Positions 47,403 to 59,900 of a DNA stretch of 64,000 nucleotides are shown here, in pieces (position 1 is the first letter of the stretch; every line of letters begins with the position of its first letter). The DNA is from Panopea generosa (Eukaryota; Mollusca; Bivalvia; Adapedonta; Hiatellidae). Made by a program: the position numbers and the translations under genes. The notes under the pieces are model-generated. The model searched no databases. It was not told the origin of the DNA and was given only the letters and a program-made list of their open reading frames with translations. The stretch spans positions 1,736,001 through 1,800,000 of the forward strand of contig CM055912.1 in NCBI GenBank assembly GCA_029582155.1. Reading direction: 5' to 3'.

Positions 47403-47641
47403 AGCAGTCTACTTCTTCACTTTCACTCTGCAGTCAGACATCCACATCTACCAGTCAAGAAGCTGATGTGCTAGTCTTGCGTCACAGGCCTGAAACAGTC
47501 AACAAAACACAGGACATCAATCGAGAGGCAGAACATGATGGCAATCGAATCATAGACAATGACAAAATGATGGAGGCATTCAACAATTGTACCATCTTGA
47601 AGAAAAATCATTCAGCCATAGAACGAGACTGGGTTTGTTAA
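47381..47641 (+). CDS. ORF, 86 codons, possible mobile-element protein fragment
   Basis: Serine/threonine-rich N-terminal part, then EADVLVLRHRPETVN and GNRIIDNDKMMEAFN. The 'GNRI(I/V)D.DK' style is one I associate with N-terminal parts of transposon-linked mollusc proteins; the usual continuation (a CxxC zinc site) is missing because the frame stops. Composition differs from the AT-rich flanks. It could be a 5' fragment of a degraded gene. Not certain. Confidence 0.35.
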   Translation: MAAKKSIKQSTSSLSLCSQTSTSTSQEADVLVLRHRPETVNKTQDINREAEHDGNRIIDNDKMMEAFNNCTILKKNHSAIERDWVC

Positions 47642-47921
47642 AATTGATTTATTATCCACTCCCCAAGCTCCTGTGGACATACCACAAGTTAGATACCTCT
47701 TCTTACACCACCTTTATGTCTTCCTTTGTCGCTGCACCCACCTTCAACTTGTTCATCCACCTTAAATCATACAAGTTATCTTAAAATAGGTTATTTTTAT
47801 CCTAGTAAAGTTGTCAGTATTTATCAATATGTCAGAAAACAGTTGTAAGTTGTCAAAGTACCATGAAATTGTATCTTCTAGGCCAGGTTGGTTCAGGTAG
47901 TTTTGAACAATAAACACTTTG

Positions 47922-50900
47922 TGTAGCACATGAGCCTGTGGTACAGCATTGGACCATGGATCGGAGGGACGAGAGGGGTTAGAATACCTGCCATATGTAG
48001 CACATCAGTGTTTTTTTTCACCATTTTGGGAAGATGACCCATACCCTTGGGATTGGGAATTTTAGCGGCATTTTCATTAACATTGGGAATTTTTTTTGCA
48101 TTAAATATATTTATATATTTATAAAAACCGTACACTTGCTTATCGGGCCATTTAATTAAATAATCAATGTCATACTAAATTCAGAATGGGGAAAACTTTC
48201 TTTATTTTATCAAGGAAGTATGACAAGTTTCAATTTACATTTTTGAAGCTTTCAATTGGGAATTTTTACCATTCAATTGGGAAAACAAGATATTATTTGC
48301 CATTGGGAATATGACCCAATAACGGCTATAAAAATGGCCGAAAAAAAACACTGCACATGAGCCTGTGGTACAGCATTGGACCATGGAGGGGCAGGGGTTA
48401 GATTACCTGCCATGTGAAGCACATTAGGCTGTGGTACAGCATTGGACCATGGATCGGAGGGACAGGGGTTAGATCACCTGCCATGTTTAGCACATGAACC
48501 TGTGGTACAGCATTGGACCATGGAATGGAGGGACAGGGGTTAGATCACCTGCCATGTGTAGCACATGAGCCTGTGGTATAGCATTGGACCATGAATCAAT
48601 CTGCCATGATCACCTGCTATGTGTAGTTCATAAGCCTGTGGTACAGTATTGGACCATGGATCAGAAGGGCAGGGGTTAAATCACCTGCCATGTGTAACAC
48701 ATGAGCCTGTGGTAAAACATTGGACCATGGATCAGGGGGACAAGGGTTAGATCACCTGCCATGTGTAGCACATGACCCTGTGGTACAGCACTGGACCATG
48801 GATCAGAGGGGCAGGGGTAAGATCACCTGCCATGTGTAGCACATTAGCCTGTGGTACAGCATTGGACCATGGATCAGAGGGACATGGGTTATATCACCTG
48901 CCATGTGTAGCACATGAGCCTGTGGTACAGCATTGGACCATGGATCAGAGGGACACCTGCCATGTGTAGCACATGAGCCTGCGGTACAGCATTGGACCAT
49001 GGATCAGAGGAACAGGGGTTAGATCACCTGCCATGTGTAGCAAATGAGCCTGTGGTACAGCATTGGACCATAGATCAGAGGGAGAGGGGTTAGATCACCT
49101 GCCATGTGTAGCACATGAGCCTGTGGTACAGCATTGGACCATGGATCAGAGGGATAGAGATTAGATCACCTGCCATGTGTAGCATATGAGCCTGTGGTAC
49201 AGCATTGGATCATGGATCCTAGGGACATGGCTTAGATCACCTGCTATGTGTAGCACATGAGCCTGTGTTACAGCATTGGACCATGGATCAGACGGAGAGG
49301 TGTTAGATCACCTGCCATGTGTAACACATGACCCTGTAGTACAGCATTGGACCATGGATCAGAGGGACATGGGTAAGATCAACTGCTATGTGTAGCACAT
49401 AAGCCTGTGGTACAGCATTGGACCATGGATCAGAAGGGCAGGGGTTAGATCACCTGCCATGTGTAACACATGAGCCTGTGGTAAAACATTGGACCATGGA
49501 TCAGAGGGACAAGGGTTAGATCACCTGCCATGTGTAGCACATGACCCTGTGGTACAGCACTGGACCATGGATCAGAGGGGCAGGGGTAAGATCACCTGCC
49601 ATGTGTAGCACATGAGCCTGTGTTACAGCATTGGACCATGGATCAGAGGGACATGGGTAAGATCAACTGCTATGTGTAGCACACAAGCCTGTGGTACAGC
49701 ATTGGACCATGGATCAGAAGGGCAGGGGTTAGATCACCTGCCATGTGTAACACATGAGCCTGTGGTAAAACATTGGACCATGGATCAGAGGGACAAGGGT
49801 TAGATCACCTGCCATGTGTAGCACATGACCCTGTGGTACAGCACTGGACCATGGATCAGATGGGCAGGGGTTAGATCACCTGCCATGTGTAACACATGAG
49901 CCTGTGGTAAAACATTGGACCATGGATCAGAGGGACAAGGGTTAGATCACCTGCCATGTGTAGCACATGACCCTGTGGTACAGCACTGGACCATGGATCA
50001 GAGGGGCAGGGGTAAGATCACCTGCCATGTGTAGCACATGAGCCTGTGTTACAGCATTGGACCATGGATCAGAGGGACATGGGTAAGATCAACTGCTATG
50101 TGTAGCACACAAGCCTGTGGTACAGCATTGGACCATGGATCAGAAGGGCAGGGGTTAGATCACCTGCCATGTGTAACACATGAGCCTGTGGTAAAACATT
50201 GGACCATGGATCAGAGGGACAAGGGTTAGATCACCTGCCATGTGTAGCACATGACCCTGTGGTACAGCACTGGACCATGGATCAGAAGGGCAGGGGTTAG
50301 ATCACCTGCCATGTGTAACACATGAGCCTGTGGTACAACATTGGACCATGGATCAGAGGGACACCTGCCATGTGTAGCACATGAGCCTGGGGTACAGCAT
50401 TGGACCATGGATCAGAGGAACAGGGGTTAGATCACCTGCCATGTGTAGCAAATGAGCCTGTGGTACAGCATTGGACCATGGATCAGAGGGAGAGGGGTTA
50501 GATCACCTGCCATGTGTAGCACATGACCCTGTAGTACAGCATTGGACCATGGATCAGAGGGACATGGGTAAGATCAACTGCTATGTGTAGCACATGAGCC
50601 TGTGGTACAGCATTGGACCATGGATCAGAGGGACATGGGTAAGATCAACTGCTATGTGTAGCACATGAGCCTGTGGTACAGCATTGGACCATGGATCAGA
50701 GGGACATGGGTTAGATCACCTGCCATGAGTAGCACATGACCCTGTAGTACAGCATTGGACCATGGATCAGAGGGACATGGGTAAGATCAACTGCTATGTG
50801 TAGCATATGAGCCTGTGTTACAGCATTGGACCATGGATCAGAGGGAGAGGGGTTAGATCACCTGCCATGTGTAGCACATGACCCTGTAGTACAGCATTGG

Positions 50901-53900
50901 ACCATGGATCAGAGGGACATGGGTAAGATCAACTGCTATGTGTAGCACATGAGCCTGTGGTACAGCATTGGACCATGGATCAGAGGGACAAGGGTTAGAT
51001 CACCTGCTATGTGTAGCACATGAGCCTGTGGTACAGCATTGGACCATGGATCAGAAGGGCAGGGGTTAGATCACCTGCCATGTGTAACACATGAGCCTGT
51101 GGTAAAACATTGGACCATGGATCAGAGGGACAAGGGTTAGATCACCTGCCATGTGTAGCACATGACCCTGTGGTACAGCACTGGACCATGGATCAGAGGG
51201 GCAGGGGTTAGATCACCTGCAATGTGTAGCACATTAGCCTGTGGTACAGCATTGGACCATGGATCAGAAAGACAGGGGTTAGATCACCTGCCATGTGTAG
51301 CACATGAGCCTGTGGTACAGCATTGGAGCATGAATCAGAGGGACAGTGGTTAGATTACCTGCCATGTGTAGCACATGAGCCTGTGGTACAGCACTGGACC
51401 ATAGATCAGAGGGACAGGGGTTAGATTACCTGCCATGTGTAGCACATGAGCCTGTGGTACAGCACTGGACCATGGATCAGAGGGACAGTGGTTAGATTAC
51501 CTGCCATGTGTAGCACATGAGCCTGTGGTACAGCATTGGACCATGGATCAGAGGGACAGGGGTTAGATCACCTGCCATGTGTAGCACAAGAGCCTGTGGT
51601 ACAGCATTGGAGCATGAATCAGAGGGACAGTGGTTAGATTACTTGCTATGTGTAGCACATGAGCCTGTGGTACAGCACTGGACCATGGATCAGAGGGACA
51701 GTGGTTAGATTACCTGCCATGTGTAGCACATGAGCCTGTGGTACAGCACTGGACCATCGATCAGAGGGACAGTGGTTAGATCACCTGCCATGTGTAGCAC
51801 ATGAGCCTGTGGTACAGCACTGGACCATGGATCGGAGGGACAGGGGTTAGATGACCTGCCATGTGTAGCACATCAGCTTGTGGTACAGAATTGGACCATG
51901 GATCAGAGGGACAGGGGTTAGATCACCTGCCATGTGTACCACATTAGCCTGTGGTTCAGCATTGGACCATGGATCAGAGGGGCAGGGGTTAGATCACCTG
52001 CCATGTGTAGCACATGAGCCTTTGGTACAGCATTGGACTATGAATAGGAGGGACAAGGGTTAGATCACCTGCCATGTGTAGCACATGAGCCTGTGGTACA
52101 GCACTGGACCATGGATCGGAGGGACAGGGGTTAGATCACCTGCCATGTGTAGCACATGAGCCTGTGCTACAGCATTGGACCATGGATCAGAGGGACAGGG
52201 GTTAGATCACCTGCCATGTGTAGCACATTAGCCTGTGGTACAGCATTGGACCATGGATCGGAGGGGCAGGGGTTAGATCACCTGCCATGTGTAACACATT
52301 AGCCTGTGGTACAGCACTGGACCATGGATCGGAGGGACAGGGGTTAGATCACCTGCCATGTGTAGCACATGAGCCTGTGGTACAGCACTGGACCATGGAT
52401 CAGAGGGACAGGGGTTAGATCACCTGCCATGTGTAGCACATTAGCCTGTGGTACAGCATTGGACCATGGATCGGAGGGACATGGGTTAGATGACCTGCCA
52501 TGTGTAGCACATAGCCTGTGGTACAGCATTGGACCATGGATCGGAGGGAGAGGGGTTAGATCACCTGCCATGAGTAGCACATTAGCCTGTGGTACAGCAT
52601 TGGACCATGGATCGGAGGGGCAGGGTTTAGATCACCTGCCATGTGTAGCACATAAGCCTGTGGTACAGCATTGGAGCATGAATCAGAGGGACAGTGGTTA
52701 GATTACCTGCCATGTGTAGCACATGAGCCTGTGGTACAGCACTGGACCATGGATCAGAGGGACAGGGGTTAGATCACCTGCCATGTGTAGCACATTAGCC
52801 TGTGGTACAGCATTGGACCATGGATCGGAGGGACAGGGGTTAGATCACCTGCCATGTGTAGCACATGAGCCTGTGGTACAGCATTGGACCATGGATCGGA
52901 GGGACAGGGGTTAGATCACCTGCCATGTGTAGCACATGAGCCTGTGGTACAGCATTGGACCATGGATCAGAGGGACAGCGATTAAATCACCTGCCATGTG
53001 TAGCACATGAGCCTGTGGTACAGCATTGGATCATGGATTGGAGGGACAGGGGTTAGATCACCTGCAATGTATAGCACATGAGCCTGTGGTACAGCATTGG
53101 ACCATGGAGGGGCAGGGGTTAGATTACCTGCCATGTGAAGCACATTAGGCTGTGGTACAGCATTGGACCATGGATCGGAGGGACAGGGGTTAGATCACCT
53201 GCCATGTTTAGCACATGAGCCTGTGGTACAGCATTGGACCATGGAATGGAGGGACAGGGGTTAGATCACCTGCCATGTGTAGCACATGAGCCTGTGGTAT
53301 AGCATTGGACCATGAATCAATCTGCCATGATCACCTGCTATGTGTAGTTCATAAGCCTGTGGTACAGCATTAGACCATGGATCAGAAGGGCAGGGGTTAG
53401 ATCACCTGCCATGTGTAACACATGAGCCTGTGGTAAAACATTGGACCATGGATCAGGGGGACAAGGGTTAGATCACCTGCCATGTGTAGCACATGAGCCT
53501 GTGGTAGAGCATTGGACCATGGATCAGAGGGCAGGGGTAAGATCACCTGCCATGTGTAGCACATAAGCCTGTGGTACAGCATTGGACCATGGATCGGAGG
53601 GACAGGGGTTAGATCACCTGCCATGTTTAGGACATGAGCCTGTGGTACAGCATTGGACCATGGAATGGAGGGACAGGGGTTAGATCACCTGCCATGTGTA
53701 GCACATGAGCCTGTGGTACAGCATTGGACCATCAATCAATCTGCCATGTGTAACACATGAGCCTGTGGTACAGCATTAGACCATGAATCAGAGGGACAGC
53801 GGTTAGATCACCTGCCATGTGTAGCACATGAGCCTGTGGTACAGCATTGGACCATGAATCAATCTGCGATGTGTAGCACATGAGCCTGTGGTACAGCATT

Positions 53901-56900
53901 GGACCATGAATCAATCTGCCATGTGTAGCACATGAGCCTGTGGTACAGCATTGGACCATCAATCAGATGGACAGGGATTAGATCACCTGCCATGTGTAGC
54001 ACATGAGCCTGTGGTACAGCATTGACCATGAATCAGAGAGGCAGGTGTTAGATCACCTGCCATGTGTTGCACATGAGCCTGTGGTACAGCATTGGACCAT
54101 GGATCAGAGGGAAAGGGGTTAGATTACCTGCCATGTGTAGCACATGTGCCTGTGGTACAGCACTGGACCATGGATCGGAGGGACAGGGGTTAGATCAACT
54201 GCCATGTGTAGCACATAAGCCTGTGTTACAGCATTGGACCATGGATCAGAGGGACAGGGGTTAGATCACCTGCCATGTGTAGCACATGAGCCTGTGGTAC
54301 AGCATTGGACCATGGATCGGAGGGAGAGGGGTTAGATTACCTGCCATGTGTAGCACATGAGCCTGTGGTACAGCATTGACCATGAATCAGAGAGGCAGGT
54401 GTTAGATCACCTGCCATGTGTTGCACATGAGCCTGTGGTACAGCATTGGACCATGGATCAGAGGGAAAGGGGTTAGATTACCTGCCATGTGTAGCACATG
54501 TGCCTGTGGTACAGCACTGGACCATGGATCGGAGGGACAGGGGTTAGATCAACTGCCATGTGTAGCACATCAGCCTGTGTTACAGCATTGGACCATGGAT
54601 CAGAGGGACAGGGGTTAGATCAACTGCCATGTGTAGCACATAAGCCTGTGTTACAGCATTGGACCATGGATCAGAGGGACAGGGGTTAGATCACCTGCCA
54701 TGTGTAGCACATGTGCCTGTGGTACAGCACTGGACCATGGATCGGAGGGACAGGGGTTAGATCAACTGCCATGTGTAGCACATAAGCCTGTGTTACAGCA
54801 TTGGACCATGGATCAGAGGGACAGGGGTTAGATCACCTGCCATGTGTAGCACATGAGCCTGTGGTACAGCATTGGACCATGGATCAGAGGGAAAGGGGTT
54901 AGATTACCTGCCATGTGTAGCACATGTGCCTGTGGTACAGCACTGGACCATGGATCGGAGGGACAGGGGTTAGATCAACTGCCATGTGTAGCACATAAGC
55001 CTGTGTTACAGCATTGGACCATGGATCAGAGGGACATGGGTTAGATCACCTGCCATGTGTAGCACATGAGCCTGTGGTACAGCACTGGACCATGGATCAG
55101 AGGGACATGGGTTAGATCACCTGCCATGTGTAGCACATGAGCCTGTGGTACAGCACTGGACCATGGATCGGAGGGACAGGGGTTAGATCACCTGCCATGT
55201 GTAGCACATGAGCCTGTGTTACAGCATTGGACCATGGATCAGAGGGACATGGGTTAGATCACCTGCCATGTTTAGCACATGAGCCTGTGGTACAGCATTG
55301 GACCATGGATCAGAGGGACAGGGGTTAGATCACCTGCCATGTGTAGCACATGAGCCTGTGGTACAGCATTGGACCATGGATCAGAGGGACAGGGGTTAGA
55401 TCACCTGCCATGTGTAGCACATGAACCTGTGGTACAGCATTGGACCATGGATCAGAGGGACATGGGTTAGATTACCTGCCATGTGTAGCACATTAGTCTG
55501 TGGTACAGCATTGGACCATGGATCGGAGGGAGAGGGGTTAAATCACCTGCCATGTGTAGCACATGAGCCTGTGGTACAGCATTGGACCATGGAATGGAAG
55601 GACAGGGGTTAGATCACCTACCATGTGTAGCACATGAGCCTGTGGTACAGCATTGGACCATGGAATGGAGGGACAGGGGTTAGATAACCTGGCATGTGAA
55701 GCACATGAGCCTGTGGTAAAGCATTGGACCATGGATCGGAGGGACAGGGGTTAGATCACCTGCAATGTGTAGCACATATGCCTGTGGTACAGCATTGGAC
55801 CATGCAGGGGCAGGGGTTAGATTACCTGCCATGTGAAGCACATTAGGCTGTGGTACAGCATTGGACCATGGATCGGAGGGACAGGGGTTAGATCACCTGC
55901 CATGTTTAGCACATGAACCTGTGGTACAGCATTGGACCATGGAATGGAGGGACAGGGGTTAGATCACCTGCCATGTGTAGCACATGAGCCTGTGGTACAG
56001 CATTGGACCATGAGTCAATCTGCCATGATCACCTGCTATGTGTAGTTCATAAGCCTGTTGTACAGCATTGGACCATGGATCAGAAGGGCAGGGGTTAAAT
56101 CACCTGCCATGTGTAACACATGAGCCTGTGGTACAGCATTGGACCATGGATCGGAGGGACAGTGGTTAGATCACCTGCCATGTGTAGCACATGAGCCTGT
56201 GGTACAGCATTGGACCATGGATCAGAGGGACATGGGTTATATCACCTGCCATGTGTAGCACATGAGCCTGTGGTAAAGCATTGGACCATGGATCAGAGGG
56301 ACACCTGCTATGTGTAGCACATGAGCCTGCGGTACAGCATTGGAACATGGATCAGAGGAACAGGGGTTAGATCACCTGCCATGTGTAGCAAATGAGCCTG
56401 TGGTACAGCATTGGACCATAGATCAGAGGGAAAGGGGTTAGATCACCTGCCATGTGTAGCACATGAGCCTGTGGTACATCATTGGACCATAGATCGGAGG
56501 GATAGAGGTTAGATCACCTGCCATGTGTAGCATATGAGCCTGTGGTACAGCATTGGACCATGGATCCTAGGGACATGGGTTAGATCACCTGCTATGTGTA
56601 GCACATGAGCCTGTGTTACAGCAATGGACCATGGATCAGAGGGAGAGGTGTTAGATCACCTGCCATGAGTAGCACATGACCCTGTAGTACAGCATTGGAC
56701 CATGGATCAGAGGGACATGGGTAAGATCAACTGCTATGTGTAGCACATGAGCCTGTGGTACAGCATTGGACCATGGATCAGAGGGACATGGGTAAGATCA
56801 ACTGCTATGTGTAGCACATAAGCCTGTGGTACAGCATTGGACCATGGATCAGAAGGGCACGGGTTAGATCACCTGCCATGTGTAACACATGAGCCTGTGG

Positions 56901-59900
56901 TAAAACATTAGACCATGGATCAGAGGGACAAGGGTTAGATCACCTGCCATGTGTAGCACATGAGCCTGTGGTACAGCACTGGACCATGGATCAGAGGGGC
57001 AGTGGTTAGATCACCTGCAATGTGTAGCACATTAGCCTGTGGTACAGCATTGGAACATGGATCAGAGGGACAGGGGTTAGATCACCTGCCATGTGTAGCA
57101 CATGAGCCTGTGGTACAGCATTGGAGCATGAATCAGAAGGGCCAGTGGTTAGATTACCTGCCATGTGTAGCACATGAGCCTGTGGTACAGCACTGGACCA
57201 TAGATCAGTGGGACAGGGGTTAGATTACCTGCCATGTGTAGCACATGAGCCTGTGGTACAGCACTGGACCATAGATCGGAGGGACAGTGGTTAGATTACC
57301 TCCCATGTGTAGCACATGAGCCTGTGGTACAGCACTGGACCATGGATCAGAGGGACAGTGGTTAGATTACCTGCCATGTGTAGCACATGAGCCTGTGGTA
57401 CAGCACTGGACCATGGATCAGAGGGATAGTGGTTACATTACCTACCATGTGTAGCACATGAGCCTGTGGTACAGCACTGGACCATGGATCAGAGGGACAG
57501 GGGTTAGATCACCTGCCATGTGTAGCACATGAGCCTGTGGTACAGCACTGGACCATGGATCGGAGGGACAGGGGTTAGATCACCTGCCATGTGTAGCACA
57601 TGAGCCTGTGGTACAGCATTGGACAATGGATCAGAGGGACAGGGGTTAGATCACCTGCCATGTGTAGCACATTATCCTGTGGTACAGCATTGGACCATGG
57701 ATCGGAGGGGCAGGGGTTAGATCACCTGCCATGTGTAGCACATGAGCCTGTGGTACAGCATTGGACCATGGATCGGAGGGACAGGGGTTAGATCCCCTGC
57801 CATGTGTAGCACATGAGCCTGTGGTACAGCATTGGACTATGAATCGGAGGGACAGGGGTTAGATCACCTGCCATGTGTAGCACATGAGCCTGTGGTACAG
57901 CATTGGACTATGAATCGGAGGGAAAGTGGTTAGATTACCTGCCATGTGTAGCACATGAGCCTGTGGTACAGCACTGGACCATGGATCAGAGGGACAGGGG
58001 TTAGATCACCTGCCATGTGTAGCACATGAGCCTGTGGTACAGCACTGGACCATGGATCGGAGGGACAGGGGTTAGATCACCTGCCATGTGTAGCACATGA
58101 GCCTGTGGTACAGCATTGTACCATGGATCAGAGGGACAGGGGTTAGATCACCTGCCATGTGTAGCACATTAGCCTGTGGTACAGCATTGGACCTTGGATC
58201 GGAGGGACAGGGGTTAGATCACCTGCCATGTGTAGCACATGAGCCTGTGGTACAGCATTGGACCATGGATCAGAGGGACAGGGGTAAGATCACCTGCCAT
58301 GTGTAGCACATTAGCCTGTGGTACAGCATTGGACCATGGATCGGAGGGGCAGGGGTTAGATCACCTGCCATGTGTAGCACATGAGCCTGTGGTACAGCAT
58401 TGGGCCATGGATCAGAGGGACAGGGGTTAGATCACCTGCTATGTGTAGCACATGAACCTGTGGTACAGCATTGGACTATGAATCGGAGGGACAAGGGTTA
58501 GATCACCTGCCATGTGTAGCACATGAGCCTGTGGTACAGCACTGGACCATGGATCGGAGGGACAGGGGTTAGATCACCTGCCATGTGTAGCACATGAGCC
58601 TGTGGTACAGCATTGGACCATGGATCAGAGGGACAGGGGTTAGATCACCTGCCATGTGTAGCACATTAGCCTGTGGTACAGCATTGGACCATGGATCGGA
58701 GGGGCAGGGGTTAGATCACCTGCCATGTGTAGAACATGAGCCTGTGGTACAGCACTGGACCATGAATCGGAGGGACAGGGGTTAGATCACCTGCCATGTG
58801 TAACACATTAGCCTGTGGTACAGCACTGGACCATGGATCGGAGGGACAGGGGTTAGATCACCTGCCATGTGTAGCACATGAGCCTGTGGTACAGCACTGG
58901 ACCATGAATCGGAGGGACAGGGGTTAGATCACCTGCCATTTGTAGCACATTAGCCTGTGGTACAGCATTGGAGCATGGATCGGAGGGACATGGGTTAGAT
59001 CACCTGCCATGTGTAGCACATTAGCCTGTGGTACAGCATTGGACCATGGATCGGAGGGAGAGGGGTTAGATCACCTGCCATGTGTAGCACATTAGCCTGT
59101 GGTACAGCATTGGACCATGGATCGGAGGGGCAGGGGTTAGATCACCTGCCATGTATAGCACATGCGCCTGTGGTACAGCATTGGAGCATGAATCAGAGGG
59201 ACAGTGGTTAGATTACCTGCCATGTGTAGCACATGAGCCTGTGGTAAAGCACTGGACCATAGATCAGAGGGACAGGGGTTAGATCACCTGCCATGTGTAG
59301 CACATTAGCCTGTGGTACAGCATTGGACCATGGATCGGAGGGACAGGTGTTAGATCACCTGCCATGTGTAGCACATGAGCCTGTGGTACAGCATTGGACC
59401 ATGGATCGGAGGGACAGGGGTTAGATTACCTGCAATGTGTAGCACATGAGCCTGTGGTACAGCATTGGACATGGATGGGCAGGGGTTAGATTACCTGCCA
59501 TGTGAAGCATATTAGGCTGTGGTACAGCATTGGACCATGGATCGGAGGGACAGGGGTTAGATCACCTGCCATGTTTAGCACATGAGCCTGTGGTACAGCA
59601 TTGGACCATGGAATGGAGGGACAGGGGTTAGATCACCTGCCATGTGTAGCACATGAGCCTGTGGTACAGCATTGGACCATGAATCAATCTGCCATGATCA
59701 CCTGCTATGTGTAGTTCATAAGCCTGTGGTACAGCATTGGCCCATGGATCAGAAGGGCAGGGGTTAGATCACCTGCCATGTGTAACACATGAGCCTGTTG
59801 TAAAACATTGGACCATGGATCAGTGGGTCAAGGGTTAGATCACCTGCCATGTGTAGCACATGAGCCTGTGGTACAGCACTGGACCATGGATCAGAGGGGC

